Of a DNA stretch of 64,000 bases, positions 1 through 26,100 are shown piece by piece. Each line of letters starts with the position of its first letter. Within the stretch, counting starts at the first letter, position 1. The stretch comes from Stramonita haemastoma. Lineage: Eukaryota; Mollusca; Gastropoda; Neogastropoda; Muricidae. The notes under the pieces were generated by a model, which saw only the letters and a list, made by a program, of their open reading frames with translations, was not told the origin of the DNA and searched no databases. Location: assembly GCA_030674155.1 (NCBI GenBank), contig CM060318.1:73691271-73755270 (forward strand), in the 5' to 3' direction. A program made the position numbers and the translations under genes.

Positions 1-144
1 CACATCATGATGATACAAACACTGTCAGGAGCTATAATACCTATAACAATGTCCGCTACAGACATACATACAATATGCCACCATAATGATACAAATACAG
101 CTACTGTCGTGGAGAAATGACAAAACTGTTAGACGCTGCAATAC

Positions 145-13382
<13,238 letters not shown>

Positions 13383-13610
13383 GAGTTTTCAATCCAGGGC
13401 GCCTTCTTTCGTTTTCATTTGTTAGCTGAACACCTTGATGATTACATCCTTAATTTCGGCTTAGTTTCATTCATCCATGTAACCAAGTCAACAGCTTTTC
13501 AAGGCAGAGCACGCTGTGCTGTTTTCACTTTCTTCCTAACGATAGGCTCGTATAGTTTCGTATTTCACGTACTCCGATAGAGTCTAGCCAGTACCGGTGT
13601 TACCAGAAAA
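13383..13610. promoter_or_regulatory. Possible TEDC2 5' UTR/promoter region
   Basis: Sequence just upstream of the proposed start, locally richer in CpG (ACGAAACTATACGAGC, TATCGGAGTACG on the minus strand) than its surroundings. No TATA box recognised. The call depends on the uncertain start exon. Confidence 0.25.
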
Positions 13611-13639
13611 AGAGTCCCCCCTAAACTTTCTTCATATAT

Positions 13640-13988
13640 TTTATTTACTTATTTATTATTTCATATCAAGGATAATGGAATAAGCACTCATGCGCTTTTT
13701 TTACATCCAGTCCCCGTGTGTATGCAGCTTTTGTAAATCTTGTCATCTGTCCCACCGGCAGACAATGGCCTACTCTTACGAAAAGCGGAACAGGATTTAA
13801 CGTGTACACAAGATGTGCATGCGTTCGCACACGGGGCCTCGGTTTATAGTCTCATCCGAAGAACTTTTGGGGGGAGTGGAGTCAGCACTTATGTTAACTC
13901 CAGGGGAAAAATCCCCTCGAACGGGAATCGAACCCAGGTCGTCAAATTGCAAGCGCAATGTTCTGACCACTAGGCTATCCTGTCCCGT
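13640..13988 (-). mobile_element. SINE-B, near full length
   Basis: On the minus strand it has an A box (TAGCCTAGTGGTCAG), a B box (GGTTCGATTCC), the core CTTCGGATGAGACTATAAAC then CGAGGCCCCGTGTGCGAACG, a CGGTGGGACAGATGAC block, GACTGGATGTAAAAAAAGC, TTATTCCATTATCC and an (AATA)n tail. The core is shared with SINE-C and SINE-D. Confidence 0.92.
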
Positions 13989-14134
13989 TTATAAAAGTGT
14001 TTAGGGCTCTTCCGTGTAAAATCCCCATATTCTGGAGTTTTTCAAGTGTCTCAAATTCCCCCTGCAAATAAGACTGTAGCCTTAAAAAATTAGATCTATA
14101 TTCTTTCTGTCTATTTGTCTAATTGTCTATTTAT

Positions 14135-14570
14135 CTATCTGTTTATATATCCCGTAGTCTGGTGACAGCCCCCCCCCCCCTCCCCAAAGACTTGACAACC
14201 AGTTCCCTCCATTCCTCTCTCTGTTCTGCCTTTCTCAGGGTTTTGTTGAGTTCTAGGCCTGTCCATTCTCTGATGTTGTCCTCCCATTTCTTCCTTGGTC
14301 TGCCTCTTTTTCTTCCTTCTTGGACAGTGCCTTGCAGTATTGTCTTTGTCCGTTGATCTTGTGACATGCCCATACCATTTAAGTTTACCCTTCTTAGCCA
14401 TTGTTAGGTTTTCGTATGCACGTCTTCATTGGTCTTTGTAGAAGATGCCAAGGAGTCTCCTGAAGCATCTCATCTGTACCGCCTGTACTCTTCTCTCCAA
14501 ATCTGCAGTCAGGGTCCACAATTCACAGGCATATACTACTTCTGGCTTGGACCTCTGGACTCATACAACG
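14135..14570 (-). mobile_element. RTE-type LINE, C-terminal fragment, broken
   Basis: Minus-strand frames read CELWTLTADLERRVQAVQMR, then KLKWYGHVTRSTDKDN, then ILQGTVQEGRKRGRPRKKWED and IREWTGLELNKTLR. This is the familiar tail of RTE/BovB-like endonuclease-reverse transcriptases. The frame changes at least once and an in-frame stop is present, so it is a dead remnant. Confidence 0.85.
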
Positions 14571-14917
14571 GCCCCCAAGTACCAGCATCCCCGTGGGGAC
14601 AGAAGCCACTTGATGACTGAAATCTATTTTCGAAGTCAAAACGAATCTGGTCTGCGCCAACATAGAGAGATCAAAGCAAGAACTAGGACATATGACTAGG
14701 CCTATATCGTCACTTCAGTAAAGAATCATGTACCCTTTCATTCTTGTAATATGCATTTAAGTGTTGTTGGTAAATTAGTTGCACGGGGAATGTTTATGGA
14801 CAGTTGGTGACAGACGATTACATCAGTTGTGCAAACTTGATTTATGGGCCCAAGCGTAGCTCGTCAATGGGGTAGTCTGGTGATATAAGCATTGGATCTA
14901 TGACCTGTTGAGCAGGT
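14571..14917. other. Intergenic, nothing recognised
   Basis: Sequence between a LINE remnant and a SINE-B. No gene seen. Confidence 0.4.
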
Positions 14918-15140
14918 TCATTTATTTATTCTTTCATATCGAGGATAATGGAATAAGCACTCATGTGCTTTTTACATCCAGTCCCCATGGGTATGCAGTT
15001 TTGTAAATGTTGTCATCTGCTCCAACCAGCACACAATGGCCTACTCTTACAAAAAGCGGAACAGGGTTTAATGTGTGTGCACGATGTTCTGCGTGCGTTC
15101 GCACATGGGGCCTCAGTTTTATAGTCTCTTCGGAAGGACT
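14918..15140 (-). mobile_element. SINE-B partial (lacks tRNA head)
   Basis: From the (AATA)n tail through the GGATAATGGAATAAGCACTC complement to the core ending at CTTCGGAAGGAC. The tRNA-like head is missing, so the copy is 5'-truncated. Confidence 0.88.
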
Positions 15141-15474
15141 GTTATATAAAAGTATTTGATGTCTATGTCAAGAGTAAACTTGAATAAATTTTTCTGCTGT
15201 TTACATGAACAATTCAATTAGCTATTTACAATGATACTGCTAACACTTTTCAAACGAGAAACAGATAAATTATGATTTTGTATATATAAAACTGCGTACG
15301 GGGCGGTTTTCCATGTATGGTAGTTTTTCTTTTGTAGGCTTACTAACCACTGTGTCACAGGCTCATATTCACAAGCGCATGCGTAGTGTTCTTATTCGCT
15401 GGCTTATCCGGTAGGCTTAATGGCTACACACCGCCTTTAGAAAAAAAACCCCGACTTTTTCCTTCTGTCAAGTC
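15141..15474. other. Intergenic, nothing recognised
   Basis: Unique-looking AT-rich sequence. No gene or bounded repeat seen. Confidence 0.4.
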
Positions 15475-16224
15475 AAGTCAAGTCAAGTCAAAATGATCTT
15501 TATTGAGGGCAAAAGATTAAGTTTACACAACTTTTTTTCATCCTGCCCTCACAAAAAAATCAAGAAAATTGACTTCTAAAACAATCAAATACAAATATCA
15601 ACCTTGGTTGAAAACTAAAATAAAATGAGGATTTTCATCCAAACAGAATCTCACAACAACTCAAAACAGTAATATACTCAAGTCATACATACAAAATAAC
15701 AGAAATACAAAATAACATGGGTATGAATAACAACAAAGCAGCCAAATGTGTCAAGCATAAGGGTGGGCTTATAATTTGTCCATCAGATGTTTCTTCAAAA
15801 GTTTCTTAAACATTTGTTTTGAAGGAACTGATTTTAGAAAGGAAGGCAGTTTATTCCACAATGTTCTTCCTGAATAAGCAAGGCTGGATTTATAGAGATT
15901 GTTATGGGGCCTGGGCAAAATCAGTCTATGGGTAGGCCTGTTTTTATTGACAGCAAATTTTTCCAAGATTTTCTTTGGGGCTTTCCCGTTTAATATATTG
16001 TACATACATAGATACTTGTTGAACTGCAGTCTTTCTTTGAATGGAAGAATATCTAGTTCTTTGTAGTTGGTGGTGGTCAGTGTATTAGGATTCAAACGGA
16101 TTAGTTTCACAGCTCTTTTGTGCAGGCAGTTTATATGCTTTAAGTTTGTTTCGCTTGCACTATCCCATATGGTAGAGACATAATTTATAAGAGATAGAAT
16201 ATGGGCGTTTGTCAATATGGACTC
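15475..16224 (-). mobile_element. CR1/L2-like LINE, 3' end with (TTGAC)n tail
   Basis: A 148-codon minus-strand frame (16215-15769) carries LTNAHILSLINYVSTIWDSA, INCLHKRAVKLI, and GRTLWNKLPSFLKSVPS...FKKLLKKHLMDKL, the usual C-terminal end of CR1/L2/Rex-type reverse transcriptases. About 290 bp of 3' UTR follow, with AATAAAG near the end, then (TTGAC)n at 15475-15500. It is 5'-truncated; the last part of the ORF is still open. Confidence 0.88.
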
Positions 16225-16735
16225 TTAATATCATACCGCATGTACTAAGGCATCCACAGAAACAAAAACTACTTTTCGTGAAAAAATAGCCTTTGACTCA
16301 AAACTCATGTGATTTTGCACAAAGTAGGTTTGAATTTATTTAATTTTTCAGCACTCTACCCCCTCAGTCCTTTGATGTCTGCTAGCCTAGCTACCTAACT
16401 GCAATATGAATGCGCGGGGTCAACACTGTAGGAACACAAACTATCCTCACTTGATGATGATTTCCAACTTTATCATGACTACCTAGTATTGCTCTATGTC
16501 CTCAATCCCAAAAAAACTATTGCACAGTGCATTTTTAATACTTAAAAATATGTGAAAATCAACAAAAAATTGGTCCCACTGACAACAAGATAGCCTAGGC
16601 CTAGGCTCCTACCACATGACCCGCAAGCTAGGCCTAGGCCTAGCTATCTTTGGCCTTGGCCTAATACAGGAGTGTAGCCGGTGTCGTTGTTCATACGCCA
16701 TCATACGGGCATTTGTGTCTTCACACAGTGACGAA
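16225..16735 (+). promoter_or_regulatory. SAFB upstream region / 5' UTR
   Basis: Upstream of the SAFB start. It contains a cluster of the palindromic word TAGGCCTA/CCTAGGCC at about 16590-16660, which recurs in early intron 1 (17006, 17205, 17410). No TATA box or initiator could be assigned. CpG content rises near 16680-16760. Confidence 0.4.
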
Positions 16736-16861
16736 ATGGCGGCCCAAACCGAGATGAAGAAAATTTCCGACTTGCGTGTCGTGGATTTAAAAGCTGAATT
16801 GGAGAAAAGAAATCTGGACAAAGCTGGCGTAAAGGCTGTTCTCATGGAAAGGCTTCAAGAG
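16736..16861 (+). CDS. SAFB: SAFB exon 1 (start, SAP domain)
   Basis: The ATG lies in GAAATGGCG. It reads [20 protein letters not shown] and ends MERLQE before donor GTATGT, phase 0. The SAP helix pattern is complete. 126 bp. Confidence 0.93.
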
Positions 16862-19800
16862 GTATGTTTAAGATTTATTTGATGTAACCTCAGTGTGTGG
16901 TAGTAGGATATTGTTATATGAATAACCACTACTAAAAATCTAGCCCAGCATGTGGCGGTCATAGTGACTGTCTTGAGTATTCTACAGAAAATGAAAGTAT
17001 TAGCCTATAGGAGCCTAGGCCTAAAGTACAATTATGATGCAATTAGAATTTGTACGAAAAAAAGAAGATAAAGAGCAGTATGCCTATGTAAATTGTAATA
17101 CTTGTATCTGTTGTGGTGGTGGTCATTTACAACTTACAAGTTACATGTTTTAATGTTTTTCACTCATTTGATTGAGTGTAATTTAGTAGCAAGTTTACTA
17201 TTGTAGGCCTAATACAGTATACTATAATAGTTTTTAAATAAACATGACAGAGATGTCTGATGCAGTATATCATAATCGCCTTTTATTTTATCTTATGAAC
17301 GTGTATTACTTGCCCAGTGTATACCTGCATGGGTAAAGACTTGGAATATTATATAAATTTTTATCTTAGTGTATGGTAATGAGTGCCAAAAAGTGGTGGT
17401 GGCAGGCTGTAGGCCTAGTCTAGCCTAGACAAAGTGTGTTTGATAGAAAAAATAAACTAGGGTCTACCGAGGATGTTTTTCTTTGCTTGGTTGTGTAATT
17501 CTGTCAGCTTATACTAAAAAGAACCCCCCATAACCACAAAGTCACCATTAGGAAGATGGGTTTGGATGGATTTACTATATACTCAGTTTCCTGTTTCACT
17601 GTAGTGTTAGTAAAAAGAAAATGGTATAAAAAAAAAATGAACAGGTCTATCTAAAATGGGACATTTATAGTGATATGCCACATAGGATCTGTAGTGAGTC
17701 TGTACAACTACAATTACAAGTACTACAACCATTCTAAGTTTGAAAGAAAAGGTTAAACATGTGAAATGATTAAAAGGCACCTTTGCCAGTATTTTCATCC
17801 CAAAATTCCACAATCACACTTTTTGGTTCATTGTCAGATGCTCTGACATAGTTCAGAACAAGAAAGGACACTACAGACAGTGTAAAATTGGGGAGGGGGG
17901 GGGGGGGAGTTGATTTTGTTGTTCCTGGCTAAAGCTCTGAGGTTCACTTATTACTGTATTAGTACTAGTATCAATTTGGTGAGATTTCCATTTTGCAAAT
18001 GTAGTCATTTTTATTCATCATTAATACTTTAATAGCCACTTTCTGAGCAGGGATTTGTTACTGTTTTAACAGATCTTATGTTTACTTGTAATATTGAAAA
18101 GTTGACTACAGTCGGACCCCCTTATAAGAAGCTCGCTTACACAGTGAATCCGTCTTATAAGAAAGCAAAAAATTTGGTTCTGTCAAAGGTGTTCTTTATT
18201 ATGACTTACGAAAGCTCGGATAGAATCTCGCTTATAAATAAGAAACCCCTCTTATAAGGTCGTCAGTTTCTGGTCCCACCAAGGATGTTAGCTTGAATAT
18301 AAGAAAGTCTAGTCGGTTTTCGAGAACTTTACTTTGTAATAACGAGACCTCCTTCAGTCTGTTTCCTGTTAACTTAAGGGAGCTCACCAAACCGAAAGCA
18401 TTTCCACCAAAAACCCAACTTGATTCTTTCAGGAAATTCTGACGTCACACCAGATGTGGCTGGCAAGTTTTGAAGACAGGCACATATAACCAAAATTTCT
18501 TTTTCTTTTTCTTTTTCATTCATTCGCTTTACATGGACTCTCACGCACAGCGTATATTTTTCGCAACAGCTTGGGCCTTTAGGCCCCTTCCTTCCCCTTT
18601 TTGATTGCTGGAATCCATAAGGCGAAACCAGCCTCAGATCTCAGAATTTGTGCCAGCACTTCGAATGTGTTGTTGCTGTGGCTTGAATCCTCACAGTGAA
18701 CACCTCAAATTCCTCTTGTCAAACTGGTTGTAAAAGCCAGTACAACATGCATAAAATTTGCCTAAAAAGTACAGCCTCTTTTACTTTATCTTGTTGAGCA
18801 TATGGCGTTGTCATTGAAGTGTCATTTGTTTCCAGTAAATGACAATACATTTATTAATTTACTTGTATTAGTTATTGTGACTTTATCTTCAAGCAAACTC
18901 ATGAATTGCGGAATCCTGTTGACAGTTTTGGTTTTCTTTTAGTTTCCCTGCTGTTTCAGTCATAGGCTTTCACTAGTTTCAGTAACACCCGATCAAAACT
19001 TATTTCGAGCTCGTTATCTATACCAGTACCAGTCATGTGTCTGGTAGTAAATTTTTTATTCAATCTTTTCAAGATTCCTTTACAAATTTTTTAAACGATT
19101 TTTATTCCTGTGATAAGTGATACATCGAAGATCTTGAGCCGACAGTCAAGCATTGATCACTTTATATTCTCTTTTGAAAAAAGTTTCTGCTTTATTTTAG
19201 TCATGGTTTTTCGTTTATAATTACAGAAATAAAAGTTGTTGAATCCACAGAATTCCTCTCTGTGTGTGTTTAAAGTTGCTTTAGATTTTGAACATTATAC
19301 CCTTGTCGCTGAATTTCAACTAAAACCTGGAGAAAGCTACAGTTAAAAAAAAAATCTCTTTCGTATGTAGACAGAATGTGACCAGAACAACCAATTTAAG
19401 AACAACCACCACAGCAGCAGCAGCAGCAACAACAAACTTGATGAGTAATTGTAGATAGGTGTGTTTTATGTTTTTACCATTTTGAAATGTCCAATTAGCT
19501 ATTATTTTACTCATGTACACTTTTGCTCGCTTATGTTATAAGAAAGCACATTCAAAATAGTGTTCAGATGCTTGGATACAGGGTTCGCGATAACCGGTAA
19601 TTGTCAGTATTTTACCGATTGTAAACAGGGAATACCGAAAATTTTCGCAGCAGCCGGTACCGCGTACCGATTCTGTTTGCCTGTGACCGATTAGATTTCC
19701 GTCTCAAAAAAGTCTAAAGTGACATTTTCTGACAGTCTGTCATGCGCCTGTACTGTGCTTACGCACCTACCCCTTCCTACCACCACACCCATCTGACGAA

Positions 19801-22800
19801 CATCTTTGGCGCCAGCCTCATTAGCGTAGCACGCAGAACAGCAAGCTTTACTGTGAAAGAATACAGCTTCGCGCTCTTCTCGGCATGACAGTAACTTCCA
19901 TTCACAATGAGTAAATGGGGCCTAGATTTATTTAATCTTTATTTTAATCTTTTATAGTGAGGATAGTGGAATAAGCACTCCTGTGCTTTTTTACATCCAG
20001 TCCCCATGTGTATGCAGTTTTGTAAATGTCATCTGTTCCCACCGGCACAGGATGGCCTGCTCTTACGAAAAGCGGAGGGTCTTTGACTATGAATTTGCGC
20101 GTTGCTTTGAGAGAGAAGAGTCGAAAACTGAATCTAAATTGAACGAAAGATCTAGATGAGCGCTAAGCATAGAAACAAGAAAGAAGAATACAAGTCTCAC
20201 GAATGATGCCATGCAAAACAATGGACTGACACGGACAGTGGCACAGGCGCTAGGAAAAAATCCTATTTCCTGCGTGGCTTCGTGCCCAAGAAGCGAGTGG
20301 CAGCAGCACGGCAGTTAAAGTCTGAGAGATTTGCGTTCAATTTAGATTTAGTTTTGCTGCCGAACAATCCCCCCCTCCCCCACCCCTTCACTGAATAGTT
20401 TCGTTTTGTTCACAGTACCTACCGGATTTTATTTTCTGGGGACCGATTTTGGGGGAGTTGGTCAAGATATCTCTGAAATGGCAACTCGCAGTACCGGTTT
20501 TAAAAAATCCTAGCGCGAACCCTGGGATATATATAAGAAAGCCCGCTTAAAACAAAGCCCACTTATAAGAAAGCCTAAAATTGGGTCCCCACGGCTTTCT
20601 TATAAGTGGGTCCCACTGTATTTGACAAAAATTGTATCAGTTGTTTACTGGGAAAAAATATTGATTTACTCAAAGAAAATAGAAAAGCTAAGAGTAAGAA
20701 TCTCCACTTCAATGTCAAGCACTGTTGACCACCATTGACATGATACAATTTAAAAATTAAAACTTAATAGTGCTCACAATGAGAATGGAATGCATTAATA
20801 ACTTGCAGGTTCATAAAGTATCCTTTTAAACTGAATGTTGTGCAACTTACTTTTCCAAAGCAAACAAAGAATGTTTTATTGTCTAGTATTGACAATATCT
20901 GAATAAGACATGTCACACATAACACCAGATTTTATAAATGGTATCATTCCAGAACCACTGTGCACATGTTTTGAAATAAATAATTTTCTTCACAGCACAT
21001 TTTCAAAACCTTCGCATAAGAGGGGTGTGTAATATTTGCACTGTATCTTCTTCATTGTCAAATGCTCCAACAGCAACCATTGTTATGTCACATAAGTGGA
21101 AATGCGTTGTGCTGCCGTCAAGCGCCTGACAAGTCAGGCCCAGTATATATCCGACTTAGGCATAGGAGAAAAAAATCTTTTAAGTCTTTCTGGAAAATGG
21201 ACCAAGAAAGCAGAAAATAGATGAAAAGGCGACAAGAAGAAAAGGAACAAGTTAGAAATAAAGAGAGGGACAGAAAAGAAGAAAATCCTAGCACAGAATT
21301 TCAAAAGGTGGGGATGCTATGTATTAGCACTGTGTAAATTTGTGGGGTTTTTTTTATTTGTATTGGTTACTTGTGACCTGTTGACAGCAAGCAGTGTTTG
21401 TCACAACATGCCTTACATGGTTTGTCACAAATGACATGATATAATTACTGTGACTATTACTGTATTGGTATTACTGTATTAAACTGAATGGAATTATTTC
21501 ATTTATTGGTTTTTGTAAGTTTATTGACATTGAAATAAAAAAATTATTGGCTAAATATAATACTTTGGTCCATAAATTGAAGGTGACTTATTTTTTTATT
21601 TATTGTTTGGAATAGGTATTGAAAGAAGAGGGCCACGATCCAGATACCTATTTGGTAGAGGTGTCTGACAGCGGACTGGTAAAGAAAACACCAGGAACCA
21701 AGAGATCATCGCGTAAGTTATGTTTATTGATAACTGATTATTACTTAGATTGGAGTGCGTGTGTGTGCACATGGACACAAAATATTTTAGATGTATTTTC
21801 TTCAGATTATACACTAAATACAGCTTGCTACTCCTTGCATTTTGGTTGCACAGGAAATTTGAACAGCACTTAGCAAGATTGTTTGGCAGCTGTCAGAAGT
21901 ACCTGAATGAAAACTTTTATAATCAGTATGTCAAGTTTTTTAACCAGTTCTTCAGAATGGTGTTCAGAATAAAGATTGGCAAATGATTAGCTTTTTGTGC
22001 ACATTTTCAGATGGACTTTGTTGTCTGCCATTTTGATTTACCCTGTATATAGTGTATTGAAAGCTGACTTCTGACAAAGTAGCTTTTTGTGGTTTTGGTG
22101 TACAAGTTTGTAAAGGCTCTGGTCTTGCTGAAAGTAACAACGCCAGAGCTACCAGCCGCCATGGCGCTGTGGTTAGCGCCTTGAATTCCGGACTGGAAGG
22201 TCGCGGGTTCGAATCCCATGAGTCATAGGGATTTTTCGGGCTCCGGTCGGCTCCTACCCAGAGTGAGTGTGCTGTGGGCTCAATGGGGAGACTGGGACCA
22301 CACAGTCGAGCTTCATCCACTTTACGGATGCGACTTTGAGAGTGTTGCTCAAATTACCTGACCAACACTGCAGGTGTCTGTATCTCTCGGGCCCGGTTGA
22401 CGCCGGGATATATTATGATAGTAAGCGTAGAGTACAGCCCTGTCAAGTAGTCTCCAAGCATATGCACCTCCACAGCAGCATCATTACATCATCCTCATTC
22501 TCATCGATCATCATGCAATGAAAAAATTGCCTCTGATTCCGTGGGCCCGGTTGCTCTGGTCTCATGGTGACCTCAGATTCGGTTTCCCCATACACTTCTG
22601 TGCCCGTGGTGAGTTTGTGTCAAAGCCCTCGGGGTTGGATGTTCGAGGGGAGGGGTCGTTTGAGGGACGTGGTGGTGTCGCCACCTGGGGTGGGCGACTC
22701 ACTCAGTCTGGCTCCGCGACTGAGCTAATACTGTCGTTAGTAGGGGGCTTAGTAGGTGGTGTCCTGCGTATGTTAGCTCAGAACAGGCACCACTGAACAC

Positions 22801-23119
22801 CACCAAAGTGACCCAGCAGAAGTGCAGGGCCCCTCTGGCTGGTGGCCCCGTGGCGGCCTAATATCGATGAGCTCCCTGTGGACTTCCGCCCCTGGGGATG
22901 AGACATGACAAACCTGGGCATAGCTGTGGCGGGGAGATCCGAGCGAGCGGCGTGGGAGCGGTGGGGACAGGAGCGTCACGGAAGATGAGGCAGCAAAAAA
23001 AAACAAAAAAAAACAAAAAAAAAAAACAACGCCAGAGCTACCATAGCATTAGCAATGTGATTTTTCAAAGATGTGGATCATGATTAACCTTTCATCAACC
23101 TCACATGAAATGAGCAAAT

Positions 23120-23156
<37 letters not shown>

Positions 23157-26100
23157 CACTCCACCCTGAAATTTATTTATTTATTTTATTTATTCTTTTA
23201 TATCGAGGATAACAGAATAAGCAATCATGTGCTTTTTTTCATCCGGTCCCCGTGTGTATGCAGTTTTGTAAATAGTGTCATCTGTTCCCACCGGCACACG
23301 ATGGCCTACTCTTACGAAAAGCGGAACAGGATTTAACGTGTGCGCAAGATGTTCTGCGTGCGTTCGCACACGGGGCCTCGGTTTAAAGTCTCATCCGAAG
23401 GACTTTTGGGGAGAGTGGAGTCAGCACTGATGTTAACTCCAGGAAGAAAATTTCCTCGACCGGACTCGAACCCGGGTCTTCAAATTGCCGGTGCAATGTT
23501 CTGACCACTAGGCTATCCGCCCCCCCTATGAAATGAGTCACTTAGCACCTGACCCACTTTTCCGCAATAAATTTTGTTTCCTTTTGCTTCTAACTAGTGA
23601 TTTAAGGGTCCTGCCAGTGCTGGAGGTTGTTTTTTTTTTTACAGTTTCTGGGGTAACAATTAACAATTTCTAGCCTGAAAAGTATTTGATATAGAAAAAT
23701 GTGTTATATAAACATATATGTGTTTTAAAAATAAATGAGCAATTTGAATGTTGATTCAGATCTGATTTTTTAAAAATTATTAAATTTATTTAACGTGCCT
23801 AATTACAAAAATTATAATTTATGCAAATTTTTACCCAAGTCTAAAGCAACTTTCTTACCCAAGATATGCAAAACAAACCACAAAAAAGACTTATAGGGTG
23901 AAAATCACATACACTCCTTGGGGGATCATCTTTACCCAATTTATCAAATCCATGCACATGTATACATACATGTATACAATTATAATGCATAAAATAAATG
24001 AACTTTTCTGGCCCTGCTGACTTGGTCGCCCCCCCTCCTGCCCACTCTGATTCCTTTGCTTCACCATCCCTCTCACCCAACCCACACCACCCTCTGCCCT
24101 TTTGCATGTTGCCTCAGGCCTTGACCAACTTTTTCCATGGCTGGAACTGTGTGTCACTATCACTATAAAGCACAGCGTTTTGCTGAAAAGTTCATCTGCT
24201 ACATACCATCCAGCAAGTGTCGCACATCGCTATCACTGTCACATTGGCATTTTCAAGTGAATCATCAGACAAAAGATCATCACTGTCCTTACCATTATTT
24301 TGATCAGAAAGCATCTAGAGTGCTACCAAAGTGGTGCAAGTTTTCCATGAAGCGTATGGTTGACTGACTTGTGCACAAAAGTTGAGATTCCACTTTGCCA
24401 TGTAGCACTCAGCTTACACTGCGTGAACTTAGCCAGTCACAAACTAATTTGAAGGGGGAAAATTACATTTGCTGTGAATGCAGAGGGATTCCATTCCTAC
24501 TTTAGAATAGCCAAGATGTTCCTCTAACCATGTGAGAAGAAATTTTCACTCTAGCTCCAGACACAAACTTATGAAAAATCCTGATGTCCTATCTATAGGC
24601 ACTGTAGAAGCTCTCAGTCTCATTCTGACTACTTATTGCAATGCTAAACTTCTCCATTTCTCATTTGTCATGTCCTGCAGTGTATCATTTATCATTTCAA
24701 TTTGCAATAACTTTTCATAAAATTGTCAAATATTAATCTGGTTTTTTGTATTGAATAGCCTTTTTATTGCAGATTAACCCGTAGCACGTCAGATTAACCC
24801 TTAGCACGTCATATGAAGTGCTACTGATAGTGCACTCCCAGTGCCTTACCACGTCATATGACGTGCACCAATTTTCCCGATTTTTCCTAACTTCGTTTTA
24901 AGGTCCATTCCAAAACAATTGATATTTTAAGCTTGTGTGGGATTTCCTCTACCCATATATGGTTGGGAAATCCCGTTGCGTGGACGGAAAGTCTGTTTTT
25001 TCTTCAGTTTCTTGGCTGACTGGAGCAGTTTTTTTATATTTTTTATTTATTTTGGGATGATTCAGGCATGTTTATAAATTCCAACTTGGCCTTCAAATTA
25101 GTTTGGTTTAATGCAGAATTCAATTCTGTGCAAAAGTTGTACACATGTCAATATCAAATTGTTGGTAGTTTAGATGCTAGATTTTTTGGTGAATTATTAC
25201 CCCATTTGGGCAAAAATCCTTTGGCAGAGCAGATTCAGGTTCTGGTTCTTTATATGGGCAGTCAAAGGGTTAACATGTCAAGAACTAAAAATTGACCTCT
25301 GGTGCAGTGCGACTCATTTAGTGGTGGAGGCTCACACATAATAAAAAAGAATAATCGGCAGTTGTTTCGTCATTCTTGATATGTTTACTTTCACTGCTTT
25401 TGTGTAGGTTTCTGCTCTTTGCCTTTGGCTCATAACCTTTTAGGGGGGGAGGGGGGGGGGGGAACAATTAAAAAAAATTAGGGGCTGGAGCAGGTAATGA
25501 ATATTATTGTATCTGTTCTGTTACAGGTGGTGCTGATAATTCCCAAGAGGAAGAAGACATTGAAGAGGAGGAGGACGTTGAAATGGAAAATGTGGAGAAT
25601 GAAGAGAACAATGTTGATCTGAATGGGTGTGAATCAGCTCTGAATGAAAATGAAGAGGTAAAGATGTTATTGCCAGGTGTTGATCCAGAGATGGTATTGT
25701 TTAAAACAAATAACTTGCTGATGAATTAAAAGAGTAATACTGATAATGCTGTTCAGATTTATCTGTCATTCATAGGGCTTATCAAGGTTATGTGTTAGAA
25801 TAACATTTAACAAAAGAGTAAATCGGGCATGAAACTTTTATCAGGAATGGAGATGAGATGTAGCAACTTAATGGCAATGAAACCATGGCAAAGGTCTGAA
25901 GAGGTCAGAAGTTGTTTTGCCTTACCAAACTATAGCTGTGTCCTATATTGTAGGACTGGGAGGGTAGTATGCAATGACTGCTGTAATTGACAGACCACTA
26001 TCTGCTTTGTAAGATGCAAGTTGGATCCCGTACTTCTGACAAAAAATTGGGGTGGGGAGCAGTGCATAAACTGTGGTGTTGAACACAATTTTTCCCTGAT

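Larger units (their letters stand above)
18109..20618. mobile_element. Non-autonomous pogo/Tc1-mariner-like DNA transposon, host of nested insertions
   Basis: The left end CAGTCGGACCCCCTTATAAG and the right end (inverted) CAGTGGGACCCACTTATAAG form imperfect terminal inverted repeats. Both are flanked by TA (18107-18108 and 20619-20620), the Tc1/mariner target. CTTATAAGAAAG-like subterminal repeats recur near both ends. No transposase frame is visible. It contains a hAT-like element at 19579-20524. Confidence 0.82.

Noticed and set aside
18120..19570. Transposase gene in the pogo-like element
   Set aside because: No frame of useful length and no DD[DE] or helix-turn-helix pattern could be seen; treated as non-autonomous.
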